From CALCKU01 sp964654665 (GTDB taxonomy: Bacteria; Pseudomonadota; Alphaproteobacteria; Caulobacterales; Maricaulaceae), in NCBI GenBank assembly GCA_964654665.1, contig CAZZKV010000001.1, forward strand, positions 124,001-188,000: a stretch of 64,000 nt of DNA, read 5' to 3'. Within the stretch, counting starts at the first letter, position 1. Each line of letters starts with the position of its first letter. A model generated the notes under the pieces. The model searched no databases. It was not told the DNA's origin and worked only from the letters and a program-made list of their open reading frames with translations. A program made the position numbers and the translations under genes. Positions 9,450 to 18,092 of this stretch are shown here, one piece after another.

Positions 9450-10119
9450 TCAGCGGGACAGAAAACTTTCAAATCAAATGGATATGCTGCGGGAACAAAG
9501 ACGGGGGTTAATGATTGTACTGTCTTCGCCCTCAGGAGCAGGCAAAACAACATTGACCCGCCGCCTGCTTGCGGAAAATATGAGTACAATGTCTATGTCT
9601 GTTTCGGCGACAACGCGTAAACCGCGTCCCGGAGAAGAAGAGGGAACGGATTATTATTTTGTCAGTAAAAGCAAATTTACGGATATGATAGACGCTGGTG
9701 AATTCCTCGAATCCGCGAAAGTGTTTGATAATTATTACGGTACGCCGCGTGGTCCCGTTGAGGCCGCGTTGATGGATGGGAAAGACATTGTTTTTGATAT
9801 TGATTGGCAGGGCGCACAGCAATTAACCCAAGCTGCAGGGGAAGACCTTGTAAAAATTTTTATCTTACCCCCCAATATGCATACGCTCGAACAACGGCTT
9901 AAAAGCCGGGCTCAAGATAGCGATTTGGTCATTGCTAAGCGTATGGCTAAATCTGAAAGTGAAATCAGCCATTGGGCCGAGTATGATTATGTCATTGTGA
10001 ATGACCAAATCGACCAAGCCTTGGCCGAATTACGGATTATTGTGGCCGCTGAACGTCATAAGCGGCGACGTCAATTATGGCTGAGTCCCTTTGTCAAGAC
10101 ATTGATTGATGGTGGATAG
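9439..10119 (+). CDS. gmk: Guanylate kinase Gmk
   Basis: Phosphorylates GMP to GDP with ATP, an essential cytoplasmic step in nucleotide supply. Start chosen at ATG 9439 (226 residues), overlapping yicC by 11 bp with GGGAG upstream. The P-loop is SSPSGAGKT (29-37); the GMP-binding lid motifs TTRKPRPGEEEGTDYYF and EFLESAKVFDNYYGTP and the DIDWQGAQQL segment are all typical. There are about 20 extra residues before the kinase core. Last gene of the fab-to-gmk cluster. Confidence 0.96.
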   Translation: MSSDQRDRKLSNQMDMLREQRRGLMIVLSSPSGAGKTTLTRRLLAENMSTMSMSVSATTRKPRPGEEEGTDYYFVSKSKFTDMIDAGEFLESAKVFDNYYGTPRGPVEAALMDGKDIVFDIDWQGAQQLTQAAGEDLVKIFILPPNMHTLEQRLKSRAQDSDLVIAKRMAKSESEISHWAEYDYVIVNDQIDQALAELRIIVAAERHKRRRQLWLSPFVKTLIDGG

Positions 10120-10232
10120 AGCACGGCATTGTGATAGAGAGCGTCGTTCTTGACGCAGAAAACTATTGAAGTATTGGCCCTTAAAGACCATATGGGCATT
10201 GCCCTGAACGGCATCTATAAGGCCCGCGTGTT

Positions 10233-10979
10233 ATGCTTGATATTAAAGACCTCTCTGCGACAGTTGATGATGGACAAAAGATAATTTTATCTGATCTGTC
10301 ATTGTCCATTCCTGCAGGCGAGGTTCATGCAATTATGGGGCCTAATGGGGCCGGAAAATCGACATTATCTTATGTATTAACAGGACGGGATGGTTATGAA
10401 GTTGCGAGCGGTTCTGCGCAGTTAAACGGCGCGGATCTTTTGGCAATGACCCCAGAAGAGCGGGCGACGGCGGGTGTGTTCCTATCGTTCCAATATCCGC
10501 TAGAAATTCCAGGTGTGCCGACAATGACTTTCCTGCGTACAGCCTTGAATGCTCAGCTTAAGGCCCGCGGTGATGAAGAATTATCGGCCGCTGATTTCTT
10601 AAAAAAAGCACGCGCTGTTGCGGCTGATCTTAAAATCAAACCGGAAATGTTACGTCGTCCTCTTAATGTAGGATTTTCGGGCGGTGAGAAAAAACGTATG
10701 GAAATTTTCCAGATGATGATGCTGGAGCCGGAATTCATTGTCATGGACGAAACAGATTCAGGTCTGGACGTTGATGCCTTGCGTATTGTGGCCGACGGAG
10801 TGAATAAATTGCGGAGCCCTGACCGTGGAATGTTGATTATTACTCACTATCAACGTTTACTCGATTATATTGTCCCCGACCGCGTTCATGTCCTCGCAAG
10901 TGGCAAGATTGCAGCCAGTGGTGATGCTGATTTTGCTAAACGCCTCGAAAAAGATGGTTATGACAGCTATGTTACCTAA
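10233..10979 (+). CDS. sufC: Fe-S cluster assembly ATPase SufC
   Basis: ABC-type ATPase of the SufBCD scaffold, cytoplasmic. 248 residues. Walker A GPNGAGKST (36-44), signature FSGGEKKRMEIFQ (148 onward) and Walker B FIVMDETDSGLDVDAL are the SufC forms. It is the first suf gene here: the 113 bp between gmk and this gene cannot hold sufB or an iscR-type regulator, which usually precede it. The gap has a short GCGTC/GACGC hairpin near 10140 and no obvious open frame. It overlaps sufD. Confidence 0.96.
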   Translation: MLDIKDLSATVDDGQKIILSDLSLSIPAGEVHAIMGPNGAGKSTLSYVLTGRDGYEVASGSAQLNGADLLAMTPEERATAGVFLSFQYPLEIPGVPTMTFLRTALNAQLKARGDEELSAADFLKKARAVAADLKIKPEMLRRPLNVGFSGGEKKRMEIFQMMMLEPEFIVMDETDSGLDVDALRIVADGVNKLRSPDRGMLIITHYQRLLDYIVPDRVHVLASGKIAASGDADFAKRLEKDGYDSYVT

Positions 10980-12036
10980 GCTGACATTAGCCGAAGAGGC
11001 TATAGGGGGCCGATTGCCGAGCCGCCGAGATGAGGCCTGGAAATGGACAGATATACGCGGGATGGTATCAAAACCCGTCCCTGCGCTCTCCCGCACAGCT
11101 TTGCCAAAGTTTTCGGTACCAGATGGTGTCACTGTGTCCGAACATCCATCAGATGATCTGGATACGGATACGCCCATGGCCAAGCTAGCCCGCCAATTAG
11201 GGGGAGGGGTTTGGACGCTTAATGTGCCTGAAAATTTTGCTTCCAAAGAGGCATTAATAATTGAAGATTTTGGCCAAGGCCATGCACGTATTCGCCTTAA
11301 TTTGGCCAAAGGCGCGCATTTATCTATGATTGAAAACCATAGTGGCGGATCAGGGCATTTTTCTAATATAGATATAACACTGAATTTGGATGAGCGAGCG
11401 AAGGTAGAGCGCGTTATCATCCAGAACGATACTGCGGATGCGGTACGGATTGCGACGAGCCATATTACGGCGTGGGCGAATGCCCAAATATCGCAATTTA
11501 CACTGTCTACCGGAGGTGCGCTGTCGCGGTTGGAAACACGATTGGCTATTATGGGTATAGGTGTTGAGGCCATGATTAATGGGGCCTATTTATTGGGCGG
11601 AAACCGGCATTGCGATATGACGAGCTATATTGATTTAACAGCTCCTAATGCCGTGGTTCGCCAAGCTGTTAAAGGCGTCGCAACCGATAAGGCACGCGGT
11701 GTGTTTCAGGGCAAATTTCATGTACGCCGTCCGGCGCAACACACAGATGCTGAAATGCGTCATGATGCGTTGATGTTGTCGGAAACATGCGAAATTCGTT
11801 CAAAACCAGAACTGGAAATTTACGCTGATGATGTAGCCTGTGCTCATGGTAATACTATTGGGCAATTGGATGAAAGTGCATTGTTTTATATGCGCCAGCG
11901 CGGCATTCCTAAAAAGCAAGCTCGGGCCTTATTGACGGAAGCTTTTGTTGGCGGTGTGTTTGATGATATGTCCGATGATGCCATGGTAGAAAGCTTATTG
12001 TCGATAATTCGTGATTGGTTGGCGGATTTGTCATGA
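10969..12036 (+). CDS. sufD: Fe-S cluster assembly protein SufD
   Basis: Scaffold partner of SufB and SufC. Start chosen at ATG 10969 (MLPKLTLAEEA, 355 residues); an in-frame ATG at 10960 is an alternative. The N-terminus contains LPSRRDEAWKWTD, the usual SufD opening, and the C-terminus has the conserved block ADDVACAHGNTIGQLDESA followed by FYMRQRGIP and FVGGVFDD. It could be confused with SufB, but the short length and N-terminal motif favour SufD. It overlaps sufC by 11 bp and sufS by 4 bp (ATGA). Confidence 0.93.
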   Translation: MLPKLTLAEEAIGGRLPSRRDEAWKWTDIRGMVSKPVPALSRTALPKFSVPDGVTVSEHPSDDLDTDTPMAKLARQLGGGVWTLNVPENFASKEALIIEDFGQGHARIRLNLAKGAHLSMIENHSGGSGHFSNIDITLNLDERAKVERVIIQNDTADAVRIATSHITAWANAQISQFTLSTGGALSRLETRLAIMGIGVEAMINGAYLLGGNRHCDMTSYIDLTAPNAVVRQAVKGVATDKARGVFQGKFHVRRPAQHTDAEMRHDALMLSETCEIRSKPELEIYADDVACAHGNTIGQLDESALFYMRQRGIPKKQARALLTEAFVGGVFDDMSDDAMVESLLSIIRDWLADLS

Positions 12037-13250
12037 GTTTTGACATTAAGACCATCCGTGCGCAATTCCCTATTTTATCGCGCATTATCAATGATCATCC
12101 TCTGGCCTATTTGGATAATGCGGCCTCTGCGCAAAAACCGCAGGCCGTTATTGATGCGATGACTCATCAGATGGGACATGCTTATGCCAATGTACATCGC
12201 GGATTACATACAATGGCAAATGAGACGACTGTGGCCTATGAAGATGCGCGCCAGACCGTAGCTGATTTTCTGGGAGCGCCAAGTTCTAATAATATTGTAT
12301 TTACTAAAGGCGCTACAGAGGCGCTTAATCTTGTGGCCTATGGTTTGGCGCATATGATTAAGCCCGGTGATGAAATTATATTGTCCCAAATGGAGCATCA
12401 CTCCAATATTGTGCCGTGGCATTTTCTGCGCGAACGATATGGAGCCATCCTGAAATTCATACCTGTAAGGGATGAGGGCTCGCTTGATTTGGATGCATTA
12501 AAATCCATGTTATCCTCTCGGACAAAAATCGTTTCTATTGTGCATATGTCCAATGTTCTTGGCACGGTAAATCCGGTTAAAGAGATCACAGCTTGGGCGC
12601 ATGCGACGGGCGCTGTTATGGTTGTCGATGGTACGCAAGCCGCGGTGCACCTGCCGGTGAATGTGCTGGATTTGGGGGCAGATTTTTTCTGTATGACGGG
12701 GCATAAATTATACGGCCCCACGGGGATTGGCGCATTATACGGCACCGCAGAGATGCTGGAGCGGCTCCAGCCCTTTAATGGTGGCGGAGAAATGATCGAA
12801 GATGTCTTTGAAGACCGCGTTACTTATAATGACCCGCCGCATAAATTTGAGGCTGGAACACCGCCGATTTTACAAGCAATCGGACTCGGCGCTGCGATTG
12901 ATTGGTTGTCTCAATTTGATCATGGCGAGATACACCGTCATGAGATGGCCGTTTATCATCATGCCTTGGACGGGCTTCGTGATATTAATGCGTTCAAATT
13001 GATAGGAGATGCGCCGCAAAAGGGATCGGTTCTATCCTTTACCCTCGAAGGGGCGCATGCTCATGATGTGGCCCAAATATTGGACAAATATGGTGTGGCA
13101 ATACGCGCCGGGCAACATTGTACTCAGCCTTTGATGAACCGTTTCGGGATTCATTCAACGGCCCGGGCCAGTTTTGGGATTTATAATACATTAGATGAGG
13201 CCGACCGACTTATTACGGCGGTAAAAAAAGCTAGCCTCTTCCTATCTTAA
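12033..13250 (+). CDS. sufS: Cysteine desulfurase SufS
   Basis: PLP enzyme that takes sulfur from cysteine for Fe-S cluster building. 405 residues from ATG 12033, which overlaps the sufD stop as ATGA. Seen are the PLP-stacking histidine in SQMEHHSNIVPWH (about 122), the Schiff-base lysine K225 in MTGHKLYGPTG and the active-site cysteine C363 in AGQHCTQPLM. The class II (SufS) loop is recognised by the short RAGQHC segment. The usual sulfur acceptor SufE is not in the window. Confidence 0.96.
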   Translation: MSFDIKTIRAQFPILSRIINDHPLAYLDNAASAQKPQAVIDAMTHQMGHAYANVHRGLHTMANETTVAYEDARQTVADFLGAPSSNNIVFTKGATEALNLVAYGLAHMIKPGDEIILSQMEHHSNIVPWHFLRERYGAILKFIPVRDEGSLDLDALKSMLSSRTKIVSIVHMSNVLGTVNPVKEITAWAHATGAVMVVDGTQAAVHLPVNVLDLGADFFCMTGHKLYGPTGIGALYGTAEMLERLQPFNGGGEMIEDVFEDRVTYNDPPHKFEAGTPPILQAIGLGAAIDWLSQFDHGEIHRHEMAVYHHALDGLRDINAFKLIGDAPQKGSVLSFTLEGAHAHDVAQILDKYGVAIRAGQHCTQPLMNRFGIHSTARASFGIYNTLDEADRLITAVKKASLFLS

Positions 13251-13267
13251 GGAAGAAAGCCTATATA

Positions 13268-13738
13268 GTGATTATTATGGATGATGTGACTGACAGACAA
13301 AGACAAGCTGAGGCGTTAGCGAATGCACAAATACCCGGATTGTCGCCTGAAGCCACTCTTGGTGGTATGGAAACTGCGCGAGATGTGATTGATGTGTCCG
13401 TCGCGCCATCCGAACCGCTAACTGACAGTGAGGTTGAACGCATTACTATTGATGTGATAGGCCAATTAAAATCGGTATATGATCCTGAAATCCCTGTTGA
13501 TATTTATGAACTTGGGCTCATTTACAAAGTTGAGCTAGAGGATGATAGAACTTTGAAGGTTGATATGACACTTACGGCTCCGGGGTGTCCAGTGGCGGGC
13601 GAAATGCCGTTATGGGTGCAAGATGCTTGCGCCGTTGTCGCGGGCGTGCGCCGTGTTGAAGTGAATATGACGTTTGATCCCCCTTGGACACCAGATCGTA
13701 TGTCAGAGGAAGCTCGCCTTGAGCTGAATATGTTATGA
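13268..13738 (+). CDS. sufT: SufT-like DUF59/MIP18 Fe-S maturation protein
   Basis: DUF59 (MIP18) family protein that helps Fe-S protein maturation, found at this place in many alphaproteobacterial suf operons. 156 residues. The GTG at 13268 is favoured because GGAAGAAAG lies 8 nt upstream; an ATG at 13277 is the alternative. After a variable N-terminus of about 60 residues the domain shows YDPEIPVDIYELGLIY, TLTAPGCPVAGEMP with the reactive cysteine, and MTFDPPWTPDRMSEEA. It overlaps the next gene by 4 bp (ATGA). Confidence 0.92.
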   Translation: MIIMDDVTDRQRQAEALANAQIPGLSPEATLGGMETARDVIDVSVAPSEPLTDSEVERITIDVIGQLKSVYDPEIPVDIYELGLIYKVELEDDRTLKVDMTLTAPGCPVAGEMPLWVQDACAVVAGVRRVEVNMTFDPPWTPDRMSEEARLELNML

Positions 13739-14109
13739 GTACGGGAGCTGCAGGTGCTCGCCGTGCGCGTCCCAAACTCGTCACTTTGACGGATGCTGCG
13801 GCTGCACGTGTGAGTGAAATTTTATCTGAACGCGGGCAAGGTTATTTACGTGTCGGTGTAACCAATGGCGGTTGCGCGGGAATGGAATATGTCATGGATT
13901 ATGTCTCCGATATTGAGAAATATGACGAGCTTGTTAATGATAAAGATGTTCAAATTGTTGTCGATGCTAAAGCTGTCTTATTTATTTTAGGGTCGGTTAT
14001 TGATTATGAAGTTGACGTATTATCGGCCAAATTCACTTTCAATAATCCCAATCAGACTGATGCCTGTGGGTGCGGTGAGAGCGTAACAATTATACCAGCC
14101 GCCCCTTAG
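13735..14109 (+). CDS. sufA: A-type Fe-S carrier protein (SufA/IscA/ErpA family)
   Basis: A-type carrier that receives Fe-S clusters from the Suf scaffold and hands them to targets. 124 residues with the three conserved cysteines C47 (TNGGCAGMEYVM), C111 and C113 (DACGCGES). The N-terminus is basic and unstructured for about 12 residues. It overlaps sufT by ATGA and ends the suf cluster. Sequence alone does not separate SufA from ErpA; the operon position favours SufA. Confidence 0.92.
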   Translation: MSTGAAGARRARPKLVTLTDAAAARVSEILSERGQGYLRVGVTNGGCAGMEYVMDYVSDIEKYDELVNDKDVQIVVDAKAVLFILGSVIDYEVDVLSAKFTFNNPNQTDACGCGESVTIIPAAP

Positions 14110-14207
14110 CCGGTGAGCTTGGAAAAATACTCAAAATATTGTCTATAATTCTCGTATTTAATTTGTATAATTAGGTTTTTATGACCTGATAATGAGAAGG
14201 ATATAAC

Positions 14208-14354
14208 ATGGCAGTAGAAGATATGTCGGCAACAGATTTAAAAGCCCTTGAAAAGCGAGTTAAAGTTTTAGAGCTTCGCTCTCGTGCTGTCGCTGCCAGA
14301 TTGGAAATAGCTGAAAATACGGCAGCTCTTAAGGCGTTAAATAATAAAAAATAA
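14208..14354 (+). CDS. Small helical protein (48 aa), unknown
   Basis: A 48-residue open frame with a strong ribosome binding site (AGAAGGA) 6-7 nt before the ATG. The protein is almost all helix-forming residues (ATDLKALEKRVKVLELRSRA then LEIAENTAALKAL), with a heptad pattern, so a short coiled coil is likely. It has no signal peptide and no cysteine. It sits in the gap between the suf cluster and the MmcQ/YjbR gene. I do not recognise the family. The good ribosome site and regular amphipathic pattern make it a likely real gene. Confidence 0.6.
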   Translation: MAVEDMSATDLKALEKRVKVLELRSRAVAARLEIAENTAALKALNNKK

Positions 14355-14373
14355 GCACCGTCATTGATACGAA

Positions 14374-14730
14374 ATGAACCGTATTGGATATAATGATTTT
14401 TGTGCGTCTTTACCGCAAGCCCAACATGTCGTGCAATGGGGTGGATCCGATGTTTGGAAAGTTGGCGGAAAGCTTTTTGCTTTGGCGCACGAAAAGGACT
14501 GCATATTACAGATTACCTTTAAAACCACTGAAATAGGGTATGAAATTATGCGCGATATGCCGGGCCTTCGTCCTGCTCCGTATTTAGCGTCGCGCGGGAT
14601 GAAATGGATTCAACATTACAGTTCACCCGGACTGGACGATATAGCTTTATGCGAACATATCAAAGCTTCTTATCATATGGCAATCAAACGTTTGACAAGA
14701 CGGGTTCGGGCGGAACTTGGCTTGACCTAG
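14374..14730 (+). CDS. MmcQ/YjbR family protein
   Basis: 118 residues of the MmcQ/YjbR (CyaY-like fold) family, often labelled DNA-binding although the role is not settled. The family marks are present: an N-terminal small helix, HVVQWGGSDVWKVGGKLFAL, the KTTEIGYEIMRDMPGLRPAP stretch and the YLASRGMKWIQHYSS block, with IKASYHMAIKRLTRRVR at the end. It starts 19 bp after the 48-residue protein, and the GST gene follows 25 bp after its stop. Confidence 0.88.
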   Translation: MNRIGYNDFCASLPQAQHVVQWGGSDVWKVGGKLFALAHEKDCILQITFKTTEIGYEIMRDMPGLRPAPYLASRGMKWIQHYSSPGLDDIALCEHIKASYHMAIKRLTRRVRAELGLT

Positions 14731-14755
14731 TTTTTTGACTTGCTAGTCTTGCGTT

Positions 14756-15352
14756 ATGAAACTGATCTGCCATCCTATTTCCCCTTATGCTCGTAAGACT
14801 ATGATATTGGCGCGATTGCATAATATTATGGTTGAAGAATCCCAACCTGAGAAAAATGGCACGAACGGATATGTGGCTGGAGATAATCCGCTAGGAAAAA
14901 TTCCCGCATTGGAATGGCAACCGGGGCAATATTTATTCGATAGTCCGGTGATTTGTGAATATCTGGATAGTTTGGGTGAAACACCAATTTTATCCAAAGA
15001 TACCCATACTCATTTTTTGCAAAAATGGCAGCATGCGCTGGGGGATGGGATCAGTGATGCTGTTTATAATTATCGTTATGAAATTGTGCGCCCTGAAGCG
15101 CTCCATTGGGACGAGATGATTAAACGTCATGAGACGGCTATTGTTAATGCTATTGAGACCTTAGAACGAATAAGTGATTGGCTCGGCGATCCTTGGACAT
15201 ATGGTAATGTCGCAATTATATGCGCGCTAGATTATGCGTCATTCCGGGCGGGGCATTTAAATTGGCAAGCCCGCGCGCCAAAGCTTGCAAAATGGTTCGA
15301 GGGTTTTGCGGATGATCCCTATTATCAAGCCACTTATGGATATCTAATTTAA
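14756..15352 (+). CDS. Glutathione S-transferase family protein
   Basis: 198 residues, soluble. The thioredoxin-like N-terminal domain (about 1-80) has the glutathione-site start SPYARKTMI and the cis-proline/substrate segment NPLGKIPALEW followed by LFDSPVICEYLDSLG; an all-helical C-terminal domain follows. It resembles the YibF-type GSTs of proteobacteria. Substrate unknown. A 2 bp gap separates it from the hydrolase gene, so the two are probably co-transcribed. Confidence 0.88.
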   Translation: MKLICHPISPYARKTMILARLHNIMVEESQPEKNGTNGYVAGDNPLGKIPALEWQPGQYLFDSPVICEYLDSLGETPILSKDTHTHFLQKWQHALGDGISDAVYNYRYEIVRPEALHWDEMIKRHETAIVNAIETLERISDWLGDPWTYGNVAIICALDYASFRAGHLNWQARAPKLAKWFEGFADDPYYQATYGYLI

Positions 15353-15354
15353 TT

Positions 15355-16422
15355 GTGAAACGATTATTCAAATCTATATTCATATTGTTTTGTCTGGGTG
15401 TTTTGGCCCTTATTATATGGCCTGAGAAACGCTATCGGGTTTATGAGCCTGACGCGGCTTATATGGCGCAGGCAGAAGCTTTTAAGATTTGGGATATGCC
15501 GCCGGATTGGATATGGGACAGCTATCGTGCGGCCGATGGAACCAAGTTGCGTTGGGGGCAAACCGGAAATAGCGGAGCCGCCAAAGCTAGTGTTATTATT
15601 ATCCCCGGATATACGGCCACATTAGATATGTATGGCGAACAAATCGATATGCTAGCGCGTCGCGGCTATCATGTTATTGGTATTGATATGCGCGGGCAGG
15701 GTGGGTCTGATCGTCACCGGGCTAAACAACCCGAAAAACTCTGGGTAAAGGATTTTTCGGTTTATTCTGATGATTTAGCAGGGTTCATTCGAACGCTCCC
15801 ACGCCGTGAAGGACAGCCTTTAATTCCTGTAGCCATTTCTTTTGGCGGCCATGTGGCGGCCCGAATGGCTGTTGATCATCCTAACCTTGTTGACGGGTAT
15901 TTTCTTATGGCACCTGCTCTGCGTCCACTATCGGGGGACTATAGTTTTGAACAAGCCCGGTTGATGATGAATGTTGCGCGGGTTTTTGGGAAGGCTAAAC
16001 ATTATGTTCCCTTTGAAGGACATTGGAAACCGGTTGGGTTGGATTATAGTGAAGCCAGTATCGAGCGGTGTAGCTCTAACCCGTCGCGGCTTTATGCTCG
16101 GGATGCCCTTTTTGCCCGCCGTCCTGAACAGCGCGTTGGCGGTATAACTAATCAATGGGGGGCTGAAATGTTTGAGAGTAGCGACTATCTTTTAAATGGA
16201 AACCGTCTAGCAGACGTCACTACACCTGTGAGCATTATATCGGCAGAGTTAGATTTATTTGTGGATACCGCGGTGAATAGTCATATCTGTAAAACGGTTA
16301 TAGGACAATGTGTTGAAGTGCTGCTCGCTGGAACGGGGCATTGTTTAACGCAAGAAAGTGATCGGGTTTTGGATCAAATTTGGAACGCACTGGATGAGAC
16401 TGTATCGAGGGTCTCACAGTAA
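15355..16422 (+). CDS. Membrane-anchored alpha/beta hydrolase (lysophospholipase-like)
   Basis: 355 residues starting with GTG. An N-terminal membrane span (about 5-22, IFILFCLGVLALIIWP) anchors a serine hydrolase domain of the monoacylglycerol lipase/PldB type. The oxyanion region is IIPGYTATLDMYG; the nucleophile elbow reads AISFGG, so alanine replaces the first glycine of GxSxG; the acid is in SAELDLFVD and the histidine in GTGHCLTQESD. A lipid ester is a likely substrate. It ends exactly where the convergent helicase gene ends, with no base between the stops. Confidence 0.85.
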   Translation: MKRLFKSIFILFCLGVLALIIWPEKRYRVYEPDAAYMAQAEAFKIWDMPPDWIWDSYRAADGTKLRWGQTGNSGAAKASVIIIPGYTATLDMYGEQIDMLARRGYHVIGIDMRGQGGSDRHRAKQPEKLWVKDFSVYSDDLAGFIRTLPRREGQPLIPVAISFGGHVAARMAVDHPNLVDGYFLMAPALRPLSGDYSFEQARLMMNVARVFGKAKHYVPFEGHWKPVGLDYSEASIERCSSNPSRLYARDALFARRPEQRVGGITNQWGAEMFESSDYLLNGNRLADVTTPVSIISAELDLFVDTAVNSHICKTVIGQCVEVLLAGTGHCLTQESDRVLDQIWNALDETVSRVSQ

Positions 16423-18006
16423 TTATTTAGGTGTGCTGCCAAAAAATGCAGGCATTGAGTCGCCAAAGCCTGCGACGTTATTTTCTGGCAATGTGTCTTT
16501 GTAACGCCCGCGCGGTTTATCATTATTCGGTGATTTTGCCTCGCGGCGGTTTTGATTGCTGCGGTTAGCGGATGATTTCTGTGTCTCTTTTTCTGCAGGT
16601 TTCTTTTTAGGCGCGGATCGGCGTGCCGTAGACCGCGGCTTTTCATCAGTAGTTTTTTCTGCGGGATGAGTTTCGCTCTCGGATTGAGTATTCTGACTTG
16701 ATCGACTTTGGCTTCGCCGCCGGCCTTGCCCGCGATCTTTGCCTTGTTTTTTGTTACGGTGTCTCCCCCGTCCCGAATCGCGCGTTTTTGGAAAATCTTC
16801 AATGCCGGGCACCTCGATTTCTTCAATAGAGTCAAGTTTAATGAGCCGTAGAATTGCTTTGTAGTTTTTATCATCCAGACGGGTTACAAACATGATTGCA
16901 TCGCCCTCGCGCCCGGCCCGGCCCGTCCGTCCAATTCTGTGAACATAATCTTCGGAATGATGTGGTACGTCATAATTAAACACATGAGAAACCGATGGCA
17001 CATCAAGGCCGCGAGCGGCGACGTCACTGGCCACTAGAAATTTGATATCTCCGCCTTTGAATTTTTCCAGTGTTTTTGTGCGCTCGGATTGGGCGAGGTC
17101 GCCATGAATAGGGGCCGCAGAAAATCCATGAACACTGAGCGATTTGGCCACAATATCAACGTCTTTTTTGCGGTTGCAAAAGACTATGCCATTATCGACA
17201 TCTTCGCGGTCTATGACCCAACGCAGGGCTGTACGTTTTTGTTTAGCGTCAGAGCTTGGCATACGGACAATACGCTGGGTAACGGTTTCTGCTGTGGTGG
17301 CTTGACGCGCCACTTGTACGGTAGCGGGCTGGTGCAAAAATTGATCAACAAGACGCTTGATTTCAGGTGGCATGGTTGCTGAAAAAAACAAAACCTGCCG
17401 CGTAAATGGTGTCATTTTGAATATACGTTCAATGTCGGGAATAAAGCCCATATCCAACATACGATCGGCCTCGTCCACAACGAGGGTCGTTACTCCGGTC
17501 ATCAAAATTTTGCCGCGTTCAAATTGATCAAGCAAACGCCCCGGTGTCGCAATCAGAATATCGACGCCCTTCATTAATTTCTTATCTTGATCACCAAATG
17601 AAACGCCGCCGATCAGCAAGGCCATTTCCAATTTAAGATATTTGCCATAGCTTTCGACATTTTCCGCGACTTGCGCCGCTAATTCGCGCGTGGGACAAAT
17701 GATCAGGCACCGGGGCATACGGGCACGGGCACGACCTTGGGTTAATTTATGCATAGTTGGCAGGGTAAAGGCCCCTGTTTTACCTGTGCCGGTTTGTGCA
17801 ATGCCTAATACATCCCGTTGTTGCAATGCCAGCGGAATAGCGCGCGCTTGAATTGGCGTTGGCGTAACATAGCCCAAATCATCAAGGGCTTTGAGGATTT
17901 TTTGGTCGAGGCCTAAATCCTTAAAGCTAACATCGACAGGCGCATCAGCTGGAATTTCATCTATGTTGGATTGGGAGGTCAAAAATATGTCTTTCAGACG
18001 TTTCAA
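16423..18006 (-). CDS. rhlE: DEAD-box RNA helicase, RhlE-like
   Basis: ATP-dependent RNA unwinding, probably in RNA decay or ribosome assembly. 527 residues. The Q motif (LGYVTPTPIQARAIP), motif I AQTGTGKT (70-77), DEAD (178-181), SAT (209-211) and HRIGRTGRAGR are all present. After about residue 400 there is a long, very basic Arg/Lys/Ser/Gln-rich tail, likely for RNA binding. The tail closes with a less charged end, ENNVAGFGDSMPAFFG, which stands out as a possible docking motif. Stop codons of this gene and the convergent hydrolase abut. Confidence 0.94.
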   Translation of the reverse strand: MKRLKDIFLTSQSNIDEIPADAPVDVSFKDLGLDQKILKALDDLGYVTPTPIQARAIPLALQQRDVLGIAQTGTGKTGAFTLPTMHKLTQGRARARMPRCLIICPTRELAAQVAENVESYGKYLKLEMALLIGGVSFGDQDKKLMKGVDILIATPGRLLDQFERGKILMTGVTTLVVDEADRMLDMGFIPDIERIFKMTPFTRQVLFFSATMPPEIKRLVDQFLHQPATVQVARQATTAETVTQRIVRMPSSDAKQKRTALRWVIDREDVDNGIVFCNRKKDVDIVAKSLSVHGFSAAPIHGDLAQSERTKTLEKFKGGDIKFLVASDVAARGLDVPSVSHVFNYDVPHHSEDYVHRIGRTGRAGREGDAIMFVTRLDDKNYKAILRLIKLDSIEEIEVPGIEDFPKTRDSGRGRHRNKKQGKDRGQGRRRSQSRSSQNTQSESETHPAEKTTDEKPRSTARRSAPKKKPAEKETQKSSANRSNQNRREAKSPNNDKPRGRYKDTLPENNVAGFGDSMPAFFGSTPK

Positions 18007-18092
18007 ACACCGACCTTAATCGAAGGACGATAATGGGCGCACCAGTTGCACTTATTTGCGCGCAACATACGGATAAGCGTCCAAAGGTCAAG

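Noticed and set aside
8771..9589. 272-residue frame antisense to yicC/gmk
   Set aside because: Cys/Ser-rich shadow frame across two well-supported genes, without start site support.
10120..10232. Remnant of sufB between gmk and sufC
   Set aside because: Frames in the gap do not resemble the SufB C-terminus.
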